NCBI RefSeq assembly: GCF_001597735.1
Contig: NZ_LUTS01000012.1
Span: forward strand, 24,530-88,529
Length of the DNA stretch: 64,000 nucleotides
Direction of reading: 5' to 3'
From: Neptuniibacter pectenicola
Lineage (GTDB): Bacteria > Pseudomonadota > Gammaproteobacteria > Pseudomonadales > Balneatricaceae
In this document: positions 51,665 through 59,842 of the stretch, piece by piece
Layout: every line of letters begins with the position of its first letter
How positions within the stretch are numbered: the first letter of the stretch is position 1
Notes under the pieces: model-generated
What the model was told of the DNA's origin: nothing
What the model saw: the letters and a program-made list of their open reading frames with translations, nothing else
Databases searched by the model: none
Program-made: the position numbers and the translations under genes

Positions 51665-52162
51665 TTAATGCAGGTCAACCGAGACGAGAAACTGCGAAAA
51701 CAACGATTCAACCACGTCAATCGAGCTATTAAGCCGATGATCACCGGAAATAAGATGCAATGAACAATCCACAGCGTTGGCAAAGCGAATCGAGTTGTCG
51801 ACGGGAATAACATCATCCGACCAACCATGCACAACTTCCACATACCCACGGGGATGATAGTTTTGCTGCTGATAGCCCTCAATATATAGCGCAGGTGCCA
51901 ATAAGAAAACACCTTGTGCGCTTACCTGTTCGGCCGCAACCAATGACACATAACCGCCCATACTGGAACCAACCAATACAAACGCTTCGCCGGTTTTACC
52001 CAGTACACCCAGCAAGCGCTCAACTCTCAGATCAGGGTCTAAAATATCGGAATAATCAATACTATCGACAGCGTAACCTTTCTGCTGAGCGATACCCGCC
52101 AATCGTTTGATTTTACTGCCCCACGGCCCACTCTCTTTACCATGTGAGAAATAAACTTTCAT
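51665..52162 (-). CDS. YqiA-like alpha/beta-hydrolase
   Basis: 165-residue small hydrolase. Start MKVYFSHGKESGPWGSKIKR; nucleophile elbow VGSSMGGYVS with Ser; Asp in HGWSDDVIP; His in ISGDHRLNSS. This is the compact YqiA-type esterase layout. The ATG at 52162 has AGGG upstream; a GTG at 52168 is also in frame. Substrate unknown. Confidence 0.85.
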   Translation of the reverse strand: MKVYFSHGKESGPWGSKIKRLAGIAQQKGYAVDSIDYSDILDPDLRVERLLGVLGKTGEAFVLVGSSMGGYVSLVAAEQVSAQGVFLLAPALYIEGYQQQNYHPRGYVEVVHGWSDDVIPVDNSIRFANAVDCSLHLISGDHRLNSSIDVVESLFSQFLVSVDLH

Positions 52163-52504
52163 AGACACTTATCCCTTTTATCCTGTGAAGTGGTGCGGGT
52201 AGCACGCTGTTAGAGACCACACTCTATCATGATATGACCGGCTATATGGGACAGGCACGCTTAAAGCATTTCACGCACACTTATGTAACAAACGAAGCAC
52301 AACGCTAGTGCAAAGAGACTCACCCATAGCCAATCTTATCGTCTGTCTCTCAACGTTATTCCCCTCTATTGAGCTATAACCGCTCACTAAATAGACATAA
52401 TATCGTGAAAACAGGTCGATTTTATTCCTGATATGAATTTTATATTCATATGGAACAAGATTTGCTTATAGACATTGCTTACTAGGTTCCTTTTGGAATG
52501 AGCG
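52163..52504. other. Divergent intergenic region, 342 bp
   Basis: Lies between the hydrolase and the chemoreceptor-like gene. It holds an inverted copy of the motif of the 71-bp repeat (near 52246-52264). AT-rich near 52430-52460. No clear sigma-28-type motility promoter is seen. Confidence 0.45.
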
Positions 52505-54352
52505 ATGACACTATTTAATAAACTCTTTGGCAGATCACAGAACGCAACTTGGGATACCCAAGCATCTATTACCTATGCGCCAGATTCCCAGACCATCGAC
52601 ATTCCTCGCTTCTCTGATGATGAAAAGCGTTTCTATCGCGCATTACAACTGATTAGCAACCAAACGGCACAACTCTCCCGACAAATTTTCAGAGCCTTAG
52701 AGGCACAGGAAAACTTCCTCTCAGAGATTAACCAGCGAGCCACAAAGTTAGACACCGAACTCAACGTCGCCAACGATTACTTAAATAGCTCTAACGCTCA
52801 AGTAAGCTCACTGCAGCAACAGATCAAAACAGAAGTCGATGAAGTAAACAGCTCAATTAGCCAATCATTAGATGAGATCAGCAGCGCCCTTGCTAATAAA
52901 TCTAGCAATGTAAACGAGGTGCTTGATGGCATTCTTAAGATAGGTAAAGGGATTAACCTTTTAGCACTTAATGCCTCGATTGAGGCAGCTCGAGCCGGTG
53001 AACATGGTCGCGGATTTTCTGTTGTTGCCGATGAAGTAAGACGCTTAGCAAACGTTACGACAGAGCAAGCCAATCAAGCAGCCGAACAGCTCGACTTCTC
53101 TCAAGTGAATGCTGAGCTAAGTAATATCAGCGCAGCCAATACCGAAAAATTGGACAATTTCGTCCAAGTCACCCAATCAGCGACAGAGCAATTAACCGAG
53201 CTATTCAACTCGATAGCCACACAACTCAGTGCCGTCATGGAGAATACTGCGGTCATCTTTGAAACCCTAGAAATGAGCAACGGCTCAATGCAACGCATCA
53301 GCAATAAAAACCAGCTGATTAATCACGTTGTCGAAGATATGTCGAAAGGACTAGATCAAGTCGATATTCATAGTACAGATATCCATCTAGCCTCTAGAGC
53401 GATCAATCAAACGTTAAATAAATTACACTTAGTTGCTGATGCAGGACATGACCAATTAGACGACGTACTCCGTAGAGGCAAACTACGCGTCGCCATTGAA
53501 CCTAGTTTTGTTGGCTTATCATTCCGTGAAAAACTGGGAGAACCGCTTAAAGGTTTAGATGTTGATTATGCACTCGCATTTGCCCGCTACCTCGGAGTCG
53601 AATGCGAATTTATCGAAGCGCCATGGGATATGTGTACAGAACTACTAACATCAGGCAAAAAGTTCGGCCAACCACCCGCCGATATCGTTATCAGTGCCTT
53701 ACCGCCCTCCGCCGAATATGACAATGTTGCCTATTCTGAAGCGTATACCTACTTACCTTGGGTCTTGGCCCGTCGCAAAGGCGACCATCGAATCAACAGC
53801 ATCCAAGATCTACAAGATAAAGTTGTCGGTGTGATCAACGACCCTGCAGCCCTGATGATTTTAGAGGACCTAGGCATCCGCTGGAGTAGTAACGAGAAAA
53901 AACCGGGGGGCAGCATCACGCTGAATAACCTAATCGCATACTCCGATCAATCTCGCATACACCACTGCCTTGCCGATGGTATTGTCGATGCATTTGGTAT
54001 TGATCTACCCATCTACTACTGGGCATGTAAAAACCCAGCAAGCCCTTGGTACGATAAAATTGAAATCATACCGGGCAACTTAGCGCCCCGACCATTTTTC
54101 TATACTATGGTCGTTAATAGCAGCGCCTCCAGCTATCGCTTATTAGCCCAAGCAAACCGTTTCATCCATTGGTTTAAGCAACAAAGAGAACGCACCGCGA
54201 TTGAACAGACATGGCAAGGTAGCGCTCTTAATGGCGACGGCTCCTATCGCGACGAGCCCGGTAATCTATTAGGCGAATCCGAGCTAAAAGCACGTTATGA
54301 GGCCCACTGTCACAAATTCAATTTAGAACCTAAACCCTTAAAAGCCCAATAA
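52505..54352 (+). CDS. Soluble chemoreceptor-like protein with a C-terminal solute-binding domain
   Basis: 615 residues, no signal peptide and no hydrophobic membrane segment. Residues ~30-320 form a long coiled coil with the methyl-accepting signalling core [20 protein letters not shown], followed by [18 protein letters not shown]. Residues ~325-560 form a type-3 solute-binding fold ([61 protein letters not shown]). In normal chemoreceptors the ligand domain is N-terminal and periplasmic. Here it is C-terminal and apparently cytoplasmic, so it may sense an internal amino acid. Coupling to CheA/CheW is inferred. Confidence 0.88.
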   Translation: MTLFNKLFGRSQNATWDTQASITYAPDSQTIDIPRFSDDEKRFYRALQLISNQTAQLSRQIFRALEAQENFLSEINQRATKLDTELNVANDYLNSSNAQVSSLQQQIKTEVDEVNSSISQSLDEISSALANKSSNVNEVLDGILKIGKGINLLALNASIEAARAGEHGRGFSVVADEVRRLANVTTEQANQAAEQLDFSQVNAELSNISAANTEKLDNFVQVTQSATEQLTELFNSIATQLSAVMENTAVIFETLEMSNGSMQRISNKNQLINHVVEDMSKGLDQVDIHSTDIHLASRAINQTLNKLHLVADAGHDQLDDVLRRGKLRVAIEPSFVGLSFREKLGEPLKGLDVDYALAFARYLGVECEFIEAPWDMCTELLTSGKKFGQPPADIVISALPPSAEYDNVAYSEAYTYLPWVLARRKGDHRINSIQDLQDKVVGVINDPAALMILEDLGIRWSSNEKKPGGSITLNNLIAYSDQSRIHHCLADGIVDAFGIDLPIYYWACKNPASPWYDKIEIIPGNLAPRPFFYTMVVNSSASSYRLLAQANRFIHWFKQQRERTAIEQTWQGSALNGDGSYRDEPGNLLGESELKARYEAHCHKFNLEPKPLKAQ

Positions 54353-54484
54353 CCGGTGCAACCGAAAGGCTTTAGAGCAAACGTCATCGACCAACATAAA
54401 TAAAATCGATATACCCTACACCGCAGTTAAAACGGCCATTAGTTAAAAAAAGAGCTCATTACACAGAGCCTTTCGCCCCACTCT

Positions 54485-54883
54485 CTATTTGCAGAGCTGG
54501 TGACTATCTAATGTGATCACACAACTATTCGGATTAAGCACTTGCCAATACACCTTATCAAGTACGGCATTGCAGCCCGCATCTTCTATCAGGGCAATAT
54601 TATCATCGCACAATAGAAGCACCGCATTATCACCTTGCAGCTCAACTTTGATCACATATTCAGCAAAAGGGGCAACCTTATCCGGCTGCTCGACCGAAAC
54701 ACGCTCTAAAGCTTGCTGACCAGTTTCAATCGTGACCTCGCCAAATTTAATCGCGCCATCAACCGTTTGCGATAGGTCTTTAAATTGAGAGGCTAAGTCA
54801 TACATTTTCTCATCGTTATAGGGATTAGAGGCAGAGCACCCAACGATAAGCATAGATACAATGATAAAGAGTAGATGTTTCAT
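54485..54883 (-). CDS. Small lipoprotein coupled to the phospholipase-like gene
   Basis: 132 residues with lipobox LIVGC near residue 16. The mature part is beta/alpha with four cysteines (LLCDDN, DAGCN, NSCVI, HQLCK). No family recognised. Its ATG overlaps the stop of the upstream gene by 4 bp (ATGA), so the two are co-translated and probably work together. Confidence 0.7.
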   Translation of the reverse strand: MKHLLFIIVSMLIVGCSASNPYNDEKMYDLASQFKDLSQTVDGAIKFGEVTIETGQQALERVSVEQPDKVAPFAEYVIKVELQGDNAVLLLCDDNIALIEDAGCNAVLDKVYWQVLNPNSCVITLDSHQLCK

Positions 54884-55803
54884 GCGTTATTCCAAGCCGT
54901 TAAATTTCCGTCTTCACAAAGACCCGTATCTAAATTCCAGTTTAAAAACATATCAACCCGCCCCCCATCAAAAACAGCATTAGCCAAACAGCAGGTATAT
55001 TCCCTCACGTTTTCAACGGCCCGTTCGAAAATGGCATCGTAATCGGCGATTCCAACAGGCGTTTTTAAACCTTTAATATAAGACGGATCAATGGCATCTT
55101 TGCTGGGATAAACTAACCCTTGTTTCGCCGCAACATGCCGAGCAAAAGGAAAAAGCCGATACCCCTCATCGACGTTATCAACGATGAACTGAAAACCTTT
55201 ATGCCAACCATTAATATCTGGCGGTGTAGCCTTTGCTGTGTCAGGGAAGATCTTCGTTAAACAATGCCCCCATAACGTTGTAATGGTTTTATCTAAATCC
55301 GATGGATTATGAGCATCATTACAGGCACCAATATTACCTCTAACTCTATCGGCATAGCCGATTTTACCTAAGTTTAGCGTTGGCCAGATATGTGCGTCCT
55401 GGTTCATCTCACAGATCCGGTGCTCTTTTGCATTCTCCTTATAAGGCCCAACTCTCAGCTCAATCACAGGGTGGATTGTAATATCAGTAATAACATGGGC
55501 AACAAAACCACACAGCCAAGAAAACGCTTTCTCTTGCTCCTCACCCAGCAATGCCTTTACAAGTAGAATGGCTTTTTTGATTAAGACCCCTACCTTTTCA
55601 TAATGCATCTTATCTGCCCACGCCGTTTGAGTTGGGCTTGCTAACATCAAATAGGGATAGTCAGGGCTAACACAGCCCAGCTCAACAAACTTTTGATTTC
55701 TACTTAGGATTAACTTTGCCTTCTTAGGCATGTTCAGTTTCTTGAGGCTTGCATTACTGAGTGCGAAATTAACCGCGGTAATATGTGCAAATGCACCAGG
55801 CAT
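54880..55803 (-). CDS. Zinc-dependent phospholipase C-like protein
   Basis: 307 residues. The start MPGAFAHITAVNFAL with His after the N-terminus, HYEKVGVLIKKA, CGFVAHVITDITIHPVIELR and QDAHIWPTLNLG give the His/Asp ligand pattern of the zinc-dependent phospholipase C/S1-P1-like family. No obvious signal peptide, which is unusual for an enzyme acting on outside lipids. Overlaps the lipoprotein gene by 4 bp. It lies just outside the attC-bearing region. Confidence 0.8.
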   Translation of the reverse strand: MPGAFAHITAVNFALSNASLKKLNMPKKAKLILSRNQKFVELGCVSPDYPYLMLASPTQTAWADKMHYEKVGVLIKKAILLVKALLGEEQEKAFSWLCGFVAHVITDITIHPVIELRVGPYKENAKEHRICEMNQDAHIWPTLNLGKIGYADRVRGNIGACNDAHNPSDLDKTITTLWGHCLTKIFPDTAKATPPDINGWHKGFQFIVDNVDEGYRLFPFARHVAAKQGLVYPSKDAIDPSYIKGLKTPVGIADYDAIFERAVENVREYTCCLANAVFDGGRVDMFLNWNLDTGLCEDGNLTAWNNA

Positions 55804-55905
55804 GGTTCGTCCTTATTATTAATAATGTATCCGTTATGTTACTGGCTTAACCTGAGGCCAATAAATTCGTTTCCAATTTGGAAACTGTCCGTCGGTAACT
55901 TGAAT

Positions 55906-56004
55906 GCCTAACGCCTCAATCAGAGACAAAAAACAGTTGGTTAAAATTAGCGACGCAGGAGCAAAACCAACTGTTTTTTGTCCTGCTGAATTGACTTGTT
56001 AGGC
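55906..56004 (-). other. attC site 1 (distal end of the array)
   Basis: The ends are GCCTAAC (55906-55912) and GTTAGGC (55998-56004). Inside, CAATCAG pairs with CTGAATTG with one extra base, as extrahelical bases do in attC. The core is a perfect 16-bp stem CAAAAAACAGTTGGTT/AACCAACTGTTTTTTG. It lies 5 bp after the stop of the 142-residue membrane-protein gene. Confidence 0.88.
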
Positions 56005-56009
56005 GTACA

Positions 56010-56435
56010 TTACCCAAATACTTTTCTATAAAAAGGTTTGCGTCCTGCAATATATATTTTTATATAAATGCTTCTGCCTTTCAAAGCCTTATCACTCCAA
56101 CTGAAATGATATTGTTCTCTAAAGGATAATGTTTTACTTGAATGAGCTTCAATCCTAGAATCACATGCATCAGGCCCAGGTGATTCGAATTCTTCAAATT
56201 TACGAAGTAGCCACCATCTTGAACAGTAGTGAAGCTCCCAATATTCCAGAATGATTGGTTTCGAAGATAAATTTCTAATAAGGATGTCGTTGCCTTGAAT
56301 CGGATCAGAAGTAAAGTTATGACCGATATCTAAACGGAAGCGATTACTCCAAATTTCCCAAACTTTTATACAGGCAAGTAAGGTTGATAAAATCGCACCC
56401 CACCATGCAATATAATTGACTCCTGAATCTGGCAT
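56010..56435 (-). CDS. Cassette gene for a small membrane-anchored protein
   Basis: 141 residues from the ATG at 56435. One N-terminal membrane segment (NYIAWWGAILSTLLACIKVW) is followed by a soluble beta-rich part with several Trp (EYWELHYCSRWWLLRKFEEF). Signal-anchor topology. No family recognised. attC 1 lies just downstream and a GCCTAAC box lies 16 bp upstream of the start, so this is a cassette unit. Confidence 0.65.
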   Translation of the reverse strand: MPDSGVNYIAWWGAILSTLLACIKVWEIWSNRFRLDIGHNFTSDPIQGNDILIRNLSSKPIILEYWELHYCSRWWLLRKFEEFESPGPDACDSRIEAHSSKTLSFREQYHFSWSDKALKGRSIYIKIYIAGRKPFYRKVFG

Positions 56436-56926
56436 GTTGCTCCTTTGTACGCCTAACATTTGTATATACGGGGGTCCGTGTATCTGCCCACACCGCTATT
56501 TGTTAAAAACAGATGTAATCACTTGAAAAGGAAGGAGGAACTAAAGAATTCAATCGTCATCTTCCGTGACAAAGCCAGCCGGTATTAACCGCTGATCTAC
56601 ATAAACCTATTATCAGTACACATAAGCGGCCTATGTCAGACATCTATCTGATCGGTATATCATCAACCAAGGCAAAAAAGATTACAAGCGTCCCTATAAT
56701 GCTTCAATACCTCGCGTATAAATCACGTTAAGTCGCTCGCGAGTTACCTCAGCGGTGTACTCAAACGCCGAAAGCCCGAACCCCTTTAGTAAGGTGGTAG
56801 CGTGCGGTGTCTATACGGGTTTCTCTAAGCCCTATGGCGTCTAAAATCCATTGGATCGTCTGGTTATCTTTTTAGCATTCGTTTTCATTGGGTATTGCTT
56901 CCATTGTGCGCAAAAGACCAACGGTA
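56436..56926. other. Gene-poor stretch with a possible degenerate attC
   Basis: A GCCTAAC box at 56451, a short stem (TATACGG/CCGTGTA) and GTTAAAA at 56502-56508 could be a degenerate attC (56451-56508). From 56510 to 56926 I see no credible gene. A 32-codon frame at 56632 is not supported. Confidence 0.4.
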
Positions 56927-57598
56927 TTAATCGGTAGACATATCACTACCGGTAGGATCGTCAAACGCGGGATTAATAACATGGGCATTAACGTCTTTAG
57001 CTGTTTTACTTGCGATAGCAAGATTGAAAAGGCTCTCAGATTTAACGAAATCCCCCTCATTGGAATAACGGATTTCGCCACAATACAGAGTTCCATCTGT
57101 TTTACAGGGAGCATAATAAAATTCAGCCAACTTGTACTTGCTATACATCCCCAATTCTTCAGTAACAAACCCACCAAGGTCTTCTTCATTTTCTAAAAAG
57201 TACGCTGTACCTGCATCTTGAAAAATACTAAAAGGCAACGCCTTATAATATTTATAAAAGAAAATAGAATTTCCTTTTATATAAGCCAGTTTTTTACCCC
57301 GTAGAACCCCACTGTTTAAGTGTTTTATTACGTTTTCACGGATGGCTTGATGAAGAACCTTCTGGTCCTTTTCAGGGTACTTTATTAGATAAAGGTCAGG
57401 ATAGACCTCGGATTGTATGAACTGCATATTTTTAAAAAAGAGGTGGTGAACACTCAGCCCAACAAGAGCAACGACCAACAACGCCAAACATGCACGCGAC
57501 CGCATTTTATTGCGTAAAACCCACTTACTTAACCTAATTAAAAAAAATAATATGCCGGTCAATACGAGAAGCAGAGAGATGATGAGGATTATTTCCAT
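56927..57598 (-). CDS. Hypothetical membrane-anchored protein, 223 residues
   Basis: Two N-terminal hydrophobic segments (ILIISLLLVLTGILFFLIRL and CLALLVVALVGLSVHHLFF). A soluble domain follows, rich in Tyr and Lys (VYPDLYLIKYPEKDQKVLHQ, ALPFSIFQDAGTAYFL). The C-terminus is acidic (FDDPTGSDMSTD). No family recognised. AT-rich like the rest of the array, but no clear attC follows it. Confidence 0.6.
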   Translation of the reverse strand: MEIILIISLLLVLTGILFFLIRLSKWVLRNKMRSRACLALLVVALVGLSVHHLFFKNMQFIQSEVYPDLYLIKYPEKDQKVLHQAIRENVIKHLNSGVLRGKKLAYIKGNSIFFYKYYKALPFSIFQDAGTAYFLENEEDLGGFVTEELGMYSKYKLAEFYYAPCKTDGTLYCGEIRYSNEGDFVKSESLFNLAIASKTAKDVNAHVINPAFDDPTGSDMSTD

Positions 57599-57968
57599 GA
57601 AGTTAGCCCCTTATCAACGCTGGAAGATAAACCTAAGGTAAGCGCATTGACTCGCCTTCCTTTTTTCCTCTCTTTATCATCTCTTCTTAGCGGGTTCATG
57701 ACGTATCCGTAGCGTTAGTGTCTTGAATATGACACTTAAAGCAATAACTTAAGGGTCAGGCCTTGCATTGTGCGCATTACCACGGGACGTTAAGTGATAT
57801 AACACACCTGAAAATTCAATTCTTAGTGGTCGTGGCGTAATTCACACTCCGTGTGAAAGTCTGTCAAAAATAACAATAATCAACTGAAAAGAATACGGCC
57901 TAGTTAAGTACCAGTAACCAACATGCACGATACAAGACCTGCCCCTTGGTTCCCTGTGTGATAGTAGC
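57599..57968. other. Gene-poor stretch with an inverted-repeat element, 370 bp
   Basis: Holds the imperfect inverted repeat pair at 57751-57776 and 57923-57947. A short hairpin (TTCACAC/GTGTGAA, near 57850) lies inside. No gene and no clear attC. Confidence 0.5.
57751..57947. repeat. Candidate REP/MITE-like element with ~24-bp inverted ends
   Basis: Left end AAGGGTCAGGCCTTGCATTG and the reverse complement of the right end AAGGGGCAGGTCTTGTATCG agree at 16 of 20 positions. The core GGTCAGG.CTTGCAT resembles repeated extragenic sequences tied to Y1 transposases in other bacteria. Only one copy is visible in the window. Confidence 0.45.
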
Positions 57969-58370
57969 TCAATCAGGCAGCCCCTCGAACTTTGGTACTT
58001 CCCCTAACTCCTCATCCCAAGCAGCTCTACTGGACAAAAAGATGTGCGCTGTTGGCGCTATAGAAATTTCAGTATCTAAGCACCCTGCGGGAACCACGAG
58101 CAAACCTTCGATCTGAGTATTTGGCAGTGCTGAACCACAGACCTTACAAAAGCTTTTGTTATGACGACTGCCAGGAAGCGTAAAGGACGTCACAGCATCG
58201 GCACCCGACCGCCAGACCAATGTTGCTGACCGTGAGAATAGGTTTGCCGCATGAGCCGAACCCGTATCTTTTTGGCAATGCTGACAATGACACAGGTAAA
58301 AACTATCAAAATCACCCTTTATCTCAAAACCCACAGTGCCACACAGACAAGAACCCACATAATCAGTCAT
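57969..58370 (-). CDS. GFA/CENP-V-family zinc protein (cassette gene)
   Basis: 133 residues from the ATG at 58370, which has a perfect AAGGAGGAGG ribosome-binding site. Zinc ligands: GSCLCGTVGFEI, CHCQHCQKDTGSAH and FCKVCGSALP. The family includes glutathione-dependent formaldehyde-activating enzyme, but many members have other or unknown roles. The 34-residue N-terminal extension of the open frame is not used. attC 2 lies just upstream of its start. Confidence 0.85.
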   Translation of the reverse strand: MTDYVGSCLCGTVGFEIKGDFDSFYLCHCQHCQKDTGSAHAANLFSRSATLVWRSGADAVTSFTLPGSRHNKSFCKVCGSALPNTQIEGLLVVPAGCLDTEISIAPTAHIFLSSRAAWDEELGEVPKFEGLPD

Positions 58371-58403
58371 CAGAACCTCCTCCTTGGTCTTTAGATGAAA
58401 CAC

Positions 58404-58516
58404 ACCTAACGCCATGATAATCTGTGCCACATATGGAGTGGCTTTTTGGGTAAGGTGGCGTAGCCACCCCAAAAAGGCGCGGAGTATGGTGCATCAAGTT
58501 GATAACCTTGTTAGCC
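58404..58516 (-). other. attC site 2
   Basis: Ends ACCTAAC (58404-58410) and GTTAGCC (58510-58516). The interior is an imperfect hairpin with CTTTTTGGG/CCCAAAAAG. The TAA stop of the next cassette gene lies inside the GGCTAAC box, a common feature of integron cassettes. Confidence 0.78.
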
Positions 58517-58939
58517 TTTTCTCTTGCCGAACCAAAATTGGATGACAACCCAGCTGCAAAAAGCAAGCGCCGCAAAATGGATGGGGGCCCAATAAGGTAC
58601 CCATGGCTCCAGAGGAAAAGATTTGAAATCCGTTCCCGTTGCAATGCTACAAGGATGCTCACCTTTTAAATTAATGCCGATAATATAGCGGACTACATGA
58701 TAACTGGACAACGGTAGCGCCAATAACACAGGCAATGTGAACCAGCGTATAAAAGCTCTTCGCGCTCGCCCAATGAGAGCAACGCTAGAAAGACCTACAA
58801 TTGCTGGCACGAACACGAATAATGATACAAGCCAAACATCGAGACTGCCCTGGGTACACGTAGTCACCTCTACTAATGTAGTCAGGAAAACCACGAAACT
58901 CAGTAGCAAAAGCGAGATGATCGATATCGTTGTTGTCAT
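58511..58939 (-). CDS. Cassette gene for a polytopic membrane protein
   Basis: 142 residues from the ATG at 58939; a GTG at 58981 overlaps the attC box and could also be used. About four membrane segments (TISIISLLLLSFVVFLTTLV; LDVWLVSLFVFVPAIVGLSS; FTLPVLLALPLSSYHVVRYI; and a C-terminal one). No family recognised. The stop codon is in the attC 2 box. Confidence 0.65.
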   Translation of the reverse strand: MTTTISIISLLLLSFVVFLTTLVEVTTCTQGSLDVWLVSLFVFVPAIVGLSSVALIGRARRAFIRWFTLPVLLALPLSSYHVVRYIIGINLKGEHPCSIATGTDFKSFPLEPWVPYWAPIHFAALAFCSWVVIQFWFGKRKG

Positions 58940-58979
58940 ATTCTTGGCTAATACCGCATTAAGTAGTGGCAACACTGCC

Positions 58980-59066
58980 ACCTAACCCATTGTGCTGTAA
59001 ACACTAAATTCAAAGCAAACCGAAAATGCCTAGCGTTGCGAACCTACCTTAAACACTTAGTTAGTT
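58980..59066 (-). other. attC site 3, VCR-like
   Basis: Ends ACCTAAC (58980-58986) and GTTAGTT (59060-59066). On the minus strand it reads AGTGTTTAAGG, then CGCAACGC, GGCATTTTC and TTTAGTGTTTA. To my memory this recalls Vibrio-type repeats of chromosomal integrons; the similarity was not computed. Confidence 0.82.
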
Positions 59067-59084
59067 TAACTTTCGCAAAAAAAT

Positions 59085-59129
59085 CGCACGATTTAATTAG
59101 ATTGATCATTTCGTGCGACCAACTATAAT
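59085..59129 (+). promoter_or_regulatory. Promoter and operator of the toxin-antitoxin pair
   Basis: A 33-bp inverted repeat has CGCACGA (59085-59091) facing TCGTGCG (59111-59117). It encloses a -35 box TTGATC (59102-59107). TATAAT (59124-59129) follows with a 16-bp spacer. This fits autoregulation by the antitoxin. Confidence 0.7.
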
Positions 59130-59161
59130 GTTGTTATAAATTCCAGATTTGGGGATGAACC

Positions 59162-59404
59162 GTGCAAACATTAACAGCAAATGATGCGAAACGTAATTTT
59201 GGTGAGTTACTTCTTAGCGCCCAACGTGAGCCAGTAAAGATTAGCAAAAACAGCAAAGACGCCGTAGTCGTCATGTCTATTAAAGATTTTGAAGAGCTAG
59301 AAGCAATGAAAGCTGATTACCTTAAACATTGCTTCGAGTCAGCCAAACAAGACCTCGCGCAAGGCAATGTAGTTGACGGTGAAAACTTCCTCAACACGTT
59401 GTAA
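59162..59404 (+). CDS. Phd/YefM-family antitoxin
   Basis: 80 residues. Start MQTLTANDAKRNFGELLLSA is the Phd/YefM DNA-binding fold; the C-terminal helix (MKADYLKHCFESAKQDLAQG) would bind the toxin. GTG start with GGGG 7 bp upstream; the ATG at 59155 is out of frame. Forms an operon with the ParE-like gene 7 bp downstream, read against the cassette direction. Confidence 0.88.
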   Translation: MQTLTANDAKRNFGELLLSAQREPVKISKNSKDAVVVMSIKDFEELEAMKADYLKHCFESAKQDLAQGNVVDGENFLNTL

Positions 59405-59411
59405 GTAAAGT

Positions 59412-59711
59412 ATGCACAAGAGTAAATATAAACTAAGTAAATTAGTACAGACTCATTTACACAAAATTAAAAATCATACCCTTACAAACTTTTCCGAGAT
59501 GCAGTGGCATCACTACAAAGGTACGCTACTAACTGGGTTTCAAATGCTTGCTGACAATCCAGAAGTTGGTCGAAGTTGCGATAACATTTACCCCAAAGGG
59601 TTTTACTTCCCTGTTGGTAAGCACACGGCATACTTTACCAAGGAAGACGGTTTTATTTTGGTCGTTGCGGTCCTTGGACAATCACAATTGCCGCAAAATC
59701 ATCTACGATAA
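59412..59711 (+). CDS. ParE/RelE-family toxin
   Basis: 99 residues of the ParE type: YKLSKLVQTHLHKIKNHTLTN, EMQWHHYKGTLLTGFQMLAD, NPEVGRSCDNI and FYFPVGKHTAYFTKEDGFIL. Partner of the Phd-like antitoxin. ParE toxins poison DNA gyrase and RelE toxins cut mRNA; which applies here is open. A strong terminator overlaps its stop. Confidence 0.88.
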   Translation: MHKSKYKLSKLVQTHLHKIKNHTLTNFSEMQWHHYKGTLLTGFQMLADNPEVGRSCDNIYPKGFYFPVGKHTAYFTKEDGFILVVAVLGQSQLPQNHLR

Positions 59712-59750
59712 TTATCACACCCTAGCATTTTGAGTTAGGGTGATAATTTT
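59710..59750 (+). terminator. Terminator of the toxin-antitoxin operon
   Basis: AATTATCACACCCTA pairs with TTAGGGTGATAATT with one bulged base; a T run follows. Confidence 0.8.
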
Positions 59751-59758
59751 GACTGATA

Positions 59759-59842
59759 AACTAACGCCCGCAGCACACGCGCCTTTGCAGTGAAGGCGAA
59801 GCCGCAACGAAAAAGCCATCGCCGACCCTGCGATTGTTAAAT
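59759..59842 (-). other. attC site 4
   Basis: Ends AACTAAC (59759-59765) and GTTAAAT (59836-59842). The inner boxes CGCAG and CTGCG pair, and a GGCTTCGCC hairpin forms the tip. The TAA stop of the methionine aminopeptidase gene lies in the ATTTAAC box. Confidence 0.8.

Noticed and set aside
55921..55986. Strong 16-bp hairpin read as a terminator
   Set aside because: It sits inside matching R boxes with an extrahelical base and directly follows a cassette gene, so attC explains it better.
56872..57189. A 105-codon minus-strand frame overlapping another frame
   Set aside because: It overlaps the 223-residue membrane-protein gene in another frame and lacks a ribosome-binding site and a sensible composition.
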